This document shows, one piece after another, positions 62,360 to 64,000 of a stretch of DNA of 64,000 bases (position 1 is the first letter of the stretch; each line of letters begins with the position of its first letter). Position numbers and translations under genes: made by a program. Source of the DNA: Burkholderiales bacterium (lineage in GTDB: Bacteria; Pseudomonadota; Gammaproteobacteria; Burkholderiales; Ga0077523); contig JAIESW010000067.1 of NCBI GenBank assembly GCA_019745565.1, positions 1 to 64,000 of the forward strand, written 5' to 3'. The notes under the pieces were generated by a model. The model saw only the letters and a list, made by a program, of their open reading frames with translations, made no database searches and had not been told where the DNA came from.

Positions 62360-64000
62360 TCATGGGCTCGGCGCGAGGGAACGCTCGGGAGACTCGATCG
62401 ACGCAGCAGCAGCGACCGGTTGCCCCTGGCGGCGCAGGAACGCGTCGAACATGAGGAGCCCCCAGATCGAGGGACTGTGGTCGCGCGCACCGCTCAGATG
62501 CTGGTCGGCGAGGCGCTTCAGGTTGCCGGCGTCGAAGAGACCGGTTTCCGCCAGTCCGGTACCCGTCAGCACCTGCAGCACGCGCTGACGCAAGGGGCCG
62601 CGGAACCACGAAGCGAGCGGGACCGAAAAGCCCATCTTGGCGCGGTACAGCACATCGCGCGGCAGGTGCGGCTCCATGGATTTCTTGAAGAGCCACTTCG
62701 CCTCGGTTCCGCGGATCTTGAGGTCGGACGGCAAGGTCGCCAGCCATTCCACCAGCGGATGGTCCATCAGCGGCTCGCGCACCTCGAGGGAATGAGCCAT
62801 CGAAGCGCGATCCACCTTGGTGTTGATGTCACCGATCAGGTAGGTGTGCAGGTCGAGGTACTGGATCAGCGCGAGTGGATCGTCGGTGTCGGCGCGCCGT
62901 GCGTGGTGGCGGAAGACTTCGATCGCGTTGTAGCCCTGGAGCGAAGCGCGGAAGGCACTGGAGTACAACCCGCTGCGCACCGGTTCGCGGATGAGCGAAA
63001 CCGTCTGGAAGTAGGCCTCGACCGCGTCGCGCGCCAGGGCCTGGAACGTGGTCTTCGCGCGGAAGACGCGAGGGGCCCAGTCCGCTTTCGGGTAAAGTCG
63101 ACCGAGCAGACCGAACACGGGGCGGCGCACGCCGAGCGGCAGTGCGTTACGCAGGCGTTGCTCCATCACGTGCAGCTGATAGCGACGATAGCCGCCGAAG
63201 TTCTCGTCGCCGCCGTCACCGGAGAGCGCGACCGTCACATGTCTCCGAGCGAGCTGGCAGACGCGGTACGTCGGAATGGCGCTGCTGTCCGCGTACGGCT
63301 CGTCGTAGAGACCCGCGAGAGTGTCGAGAAGCCCGAAGTCGTCCGTGTCCACTTCGTCGACGAAGTGACGGGTGCGATAGCGCTCGGCCACGGCTTTCGC
63401 GTAGCGCGTCTCGTCGAACCTGGGATCGCGAAACCCGATGGAGCAGGTATTGATGGGATCGCTCGAAAGGCCGGCCATCGCCGCGACCACGGCGCTGGAG
63501 TCCACGCCGCCGGACAGGAACGCCCCGAGCGGCACTTCGGAGATCATCCGCAGTCGGATCGATTCGCGCAGGCGCGCGACGAGTTCCTCGCCGGCCGTCG
63601 CCGCGTCGATGCGGTTGTCGAGGGTGAACCGGACATCCCAGTACTCCACGGGCTCGCCGACGGGCCGTCCGCGCACGATGGTGAGCGTGCTCGCCTGGGG
63701 CAGCTTGCGCGCCTGGCGGTAGATGGTTCGAGGCTCCGGCACGTAGCCGAGCGCGAAATAATCCTCCACCGCGAGCGGATCGATCTCGGTGGCGAGATCG
63801 CCGTGGGCGGTGAGGGCTTTCAGTTCCGAACCGAATAGCAGGAGGCCGTCCGGCAGCAGCGCGTAATACAACGGCTTTACGCCCAGTCGGTCGCGCGCGA
63901 GGAACAGCGTCTCGCGATTGCGATCCCACAGCACGAACGCGAACATGCCGCGGAAACGCTTCACGCAGTCTGCGCCCCAGGCTTCCCACGCGTGCACGAT
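62360..64000 (-). CDS. XrtA-type asparagine synthase-like amidotransferase (5' end missing)
   Basis: At least 546 residues; the reading frame runs out of the window at 64000, so the N-terminal roughly 90 residues with the glutaminase cysteine are not seen. Visible are AWGADCVKRFRGMFAFVLWD, the PP-loop SGGVDSS, ALSGDGGDENFGGYRRY and LEVREPLMDHPLVEWLATLP. The position in front of two glycosyltransferases and the ligase matches the amidotransferase of exosortase A loci, which is thought to amidate the glycan. Third member of this superfamily in the window. Confidence 0.88.
   Translation of the reverse strand: MVHAWEAWGADCVKRFRGMFAFVLWDRNRETLFLARDRLGVKPLYYALLPDGLLLFGSELKALTAHGDLATEIDPLAVEDYFALGYVPEPRTIYRQARKLPQASTLTIVRGRPVGEPVEYWDVRFTLDNRIDAATAGEELVARLRESIRLRMISEVPLGAFLSGGVDSSAVVAAMAGLSSDPINTCSIGFRDPRFDETRYAKAVAERYRTRHFVDEVDTDDFGLLDTLAGLYDEPYADSSAIPTYRVCQLARRHVTVALSGDGGDENFGGYRRYQLHVMEQRLRNALPLGVRRPVFGLLGRLYPKADWAPRVFRAKTTFQALARDAVEAYFQTVSLIREPVRSGLYSSAFRASLQGYNAIEVFRHHARRADTDDPLALIQYLDLHTYLIGDINTKVDRASMAHSLEVREPLMDHPLVEWLATLPSDLKIRGTEAKWLFKKSMEPHLPRDVLYRAKMGFSVPLASWFRGPLRQRVLQVLTGTGLAETGLFDAGNLKRLADQHLSGARDHSPSIWGLLMFDAFLRRQGQPVAAAASIESPERSLAPSP

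Noticed and set aside
1..64000. CRISPR arrays, tRNA or rRNA genes, insertion sequences, PEP-CTERM sorting tails
   Set aside because: Looked for and not seen: no short regularly spaced repeats, no cloverleaf or rRNA signature, no transposase motif, and no protein ending in the PEP motif, hydrophobic helix and arginine cluster.

Overview
The window is a high-GC, gene-dense chromosomal segment with no rRNA, tRNA, phage or insertion-sequence signature. It reads as most of an exosortase A (XrtA/EpsH)-type exopolysaccharide and glycoconjugate locus, the kind known from Betaproteobacteria and some Gammaproteobacteria. The markers are a PrsK/PrsR/PrsT trio, a TviB/TviC nucleotide-sugar pair, two exosortase A-associated hydrolases beside an acyl carrier protein, a FemAB-like transferase, a putative O-glycosylation ligase and an XrtA-type amidotransferase. 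The exosortase and the chain-length/export genes are not in the window; the truncated sugar transferase at base 1 suggests they lie to the left. A betaproteobacterial host is my inference.

Layout. 1-9.1 kb (+): end of the initiating sugar transferase, prsK-prsR-prsT, tviB, tviC. 9.1-20.3 kb (-): a long run reading leftwards: ACP, hydrolase 2, hydrolase 1, a VanZ/O-antigen-ligase fusion, a beta-helix protein, a small exported protein, a PqqD-like protein, an HprK-related kinase, a nucleotidyltransferase, a trypsin-like protease and a YdcF protein. 20.5-27.8 kb (+): three family-4 glycosyltransferases, the FemAB-like protein, an AAC(3)-like acyltransferase and an alpha/alpha-toroid protein, ending near a strong hairpin. 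27.9-34.7 kb (+): two GtrA/GtrB-type flippase/glycosyltransferase sets with two large GT-C membrane enzymes and a methyltransferase. 34.8-37.7 kb (+): a large secreted LEPR-XLL protein carrying a perfect 405-bp internal duplication. 37.8-57.5 kb: an accessory glycan cassette (glycosyltransferases, two asparagine-synthase homologues, a GMC oxidoreductase, an epimerase, an FkbM methyltransferase and two convergent flippases). 57.5-64 kb (-): conserved XrtA-type genes again (deacetylase, ligase, two glycosyltransferases, truncated amidotransferase).

How they work together. Cytoplasmic glycosyltransferases and sugar-modifying enzymes would build a lipid-linked glycan. Flippases and GtrA/GtrB/GT-C enzymes would move and decorate it, and the Wzy/WaaL-like proteins would polymerise or ligate it. 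PrsK/PrsR would provide sigma-54-linked control. The conserved flanks with a variable middle suggest a modular locus. The least explained part is the kinase/PqqD/nucleotidyltransferase set at 9.9-15.0 kb, whose domain mix resembles the tailoring genes of ribosomal peptides.
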